Shown here piece by piece: positions 4,903-5,865 of a stretch of DNA of 5,865 bases. Every line of letters starts with the position of its first letter. Within the stretch, counting starts at the first letter, position 1. A model generated the notes under the pieces. The model searched no databases, was not told where the DNA came from, and saw only the letters and a list, made by a program, of their open reading frames with translations. The DNA lies in assembly GCA_022712845.1 (NCBI GenBank), contig JAFLJV010000063.1:1-5865 (forward strand), in the 5' to 3' direction. A program made the position numbers and the translations under genes. Source of the stretch: Sulfurimonas sp. GTDB taxonomy: Bacteria; Campylobacterota; Campylobacteria; Campylobacterales; Sulfurimonadaceae.

Positions 4903-5865
4903 ATATAAAACTTTTAGTTCCACGTCCATCATACATATCTTTATACCTAAATGTGATAAGATTTTGCATAATAGCAAAAAGTATGATAAAATTTAAAAAA
5001 CTACTTCCACCATAGCTAAACATGGGTAGAGGAACACCAACAACTGGTGCATAGCCTATAGTCATAGCAATATTTACTCCCATATAAATAAAAATCATAA
5101 AAGATAATGAAACAGTTACAACTTTTATGTAATAGTCACTATTAAAAATACTTAAACTCATAAGATGTAAAATAAGCATAACATAAATTAGTATAATTCC
5201 CAAAGCTCCTAAAAAACCACTTCTCTCAACTAAAAAAGCAAATATAAAATCACTTGTTGCGATTGGTAAAAATCTCATTTGTGTTTGGGTTGCATCCTCT
5301 TTTGATTTTCCAGTTAAACCACCAGAACCAATAGCAATAATAGATTGTTGAACATGATATGATGGTTTTTCACTAAGAAAATCTATAATTCTAACTTTTT
5401 GGTAATCACGAAGTAAAAATTCATAAGTAATTGGAGAAAGTAGTAATATAGCCCCTGTTATAACAGCCCATATTTTCCAATAAACACCAATATAAAAAAG
5501 AACTCCATAACCGATAAGAAGAAGAACAAGAGCAGTGCCCAAATCAGGCTCTTTTGCAATAAGTATAAAGGGCAGTAAAATATAAAAACTAATTTTGGCA
5601 AAATCTTTTATTCTATAGCCATTTATTGGAGGTGGATTTTTATGTATAAGATATGCAAGCATTAAAATAAGAGCAGGTTTTACAAACTCTGAGGGTTGGA
5701 TAGTTGCATTTATAAATGGAAGTTCTATCCATCTTTGTGCACCTAATCTTGCATGTCCAAAAAATTCTACAGCTAAAAGTAGAGCAATGTTTATCCAGTA
5801 AATCAAAGGAATAAGCCAACTCATTCTGCGAATAGGGAGTAAAAATACACCTAAAAAAACTATAA
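4901..5865 (-). CDS. rodA: RodA, SEDS-family peptidoglycan glycosyltransferase (5' end outside window)
   Basis: Inner-membrane polymerase of lipid II glycan strands that works with PBP2 in the elongasome of rod-shaped cells. The frame stays open to the right edge: 13 codons (IVFLGVFLLPIRR) precede the ATG at 5824-5822, so that Met is probably internal. About 320 residues are visible, against about 370 for E. coli RodA. Counting from that Met, GAQRWIEL is at 28-35, QPSEFVKP at 43-50, EPDLGTALVL at 92-101, IIAIGSGGLTGKS at 162-174, LPIATSDFIFAFLVE at 186-200 and VGVPLPMFSYGGSS near 263-276. D192 in TSDFIF matches the catalytic aspartate of SEDS enzymes. The GAQRW, IGSGGL-GKS and SYGGSS forms and the close E. 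coli RodA resemblance favour RodA over FtsW. Many hydrophobic membrane segments are evident. It is followed after 9 bases by the hemerythrin gene. Confidence 0.95.
   Translation of the reverse strand, partial: IVFLGVFLLPIRRMSWLIPLIYWINIALLLAVEFFGHARLGAQRWIELPFINATIQPSEFVKPALILMLAYLIHKNPPPINGYRIKDFAKISFYILLPFILIAKEPDLGTALVLLLIGYGVLFYIGVYWKIWAVITGAILLLSPITYEFLLRDYQKVRIIDFLSEKPSYHVQQSIIAIGSGGLTGKSKEDATQTQMRFLPIATSDFIFAFLVERSGFLGALGIILIYVMLILHLMSLSIFNSDYYIKVVTVSLSFMIFIYMGVNIAMTIGYAPVVGVPLPMFSYGGSSFLNFIILFAIMQNLITFRYKDMYDGRGTKSFI

Noticed and set aside
4749..5015. Plus-strand open frame of 88 codons across the rodA-hemerythrin junction
   Set aside because: It is antisense to both genes and has no family resemblance.

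Overview
The window is AT-rich bacterial chromosome. The protein style (a bacterial-type IleRS, a reduced CinA, a RodA with lysine- and isoleucine-rich segments) and the low-GC tRNA genes with encoded CCA ends point to Campylobacterota, perhaps a Sulfurimonas-like organism. That is an inference from style; no 16S or other marker is present.

Layout. (1) Positions 1-1903, minus strand: the first 634 codons of ileS, cut by the left edge. (2) A divergent intergenic region, 1904-2022, with a -10 box in each direction. (3) 2023-3111, plus strand: a CinA-family protein with an intact C-terminal NMN-deamidase (PncC) domain and a shortened, degenerate N-terminal domain. (4) 3129-4400, plus strand: a consensus sigma-70 promoter followed by six tRNA genes in the order Lys(UUU), Asp(GUC), Val(UAC), Glu(UUC), Val(UAC), Asp(GUC), all with encoded CCA. 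(5) 4403-4891, minus strand: a single-domain bacteriohemerythrin starting with TTG. (6) 4901-5865, minus strand: rodA, lacking only its 5' end, 9 bases upstream of the hemerythrin gene and probably in the same transcript.

The least ordinary part is the tRNA array. Its spacers are built from two repeated modules. R1 is a palindrome of 63-66 nt found after Lys, Asp1 and Val2. R2 is a leader of about 82-95 nt with one or two hairpins, found directly before both Asp and both Val genes. Copies differ in stem sequence but keep complementarity, and the R2 version follows the tRNA species. This suggests duplication of leader-plus-tRNA units and RNA-level structure, possibly pre-tRNA processing sites. 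The tRNA-Glu has C instead of the near-universal U at position 33.

Functionally this is housekeeping DNA: translation (ileS, tRNAs), pyridine nucleotide salvage (CinA/PncC), cell elongation (RodA) and oxygen or iron handling (hemerythrin). I see no mobile element, CRISPR array, defence system or biosynthetic cluster.
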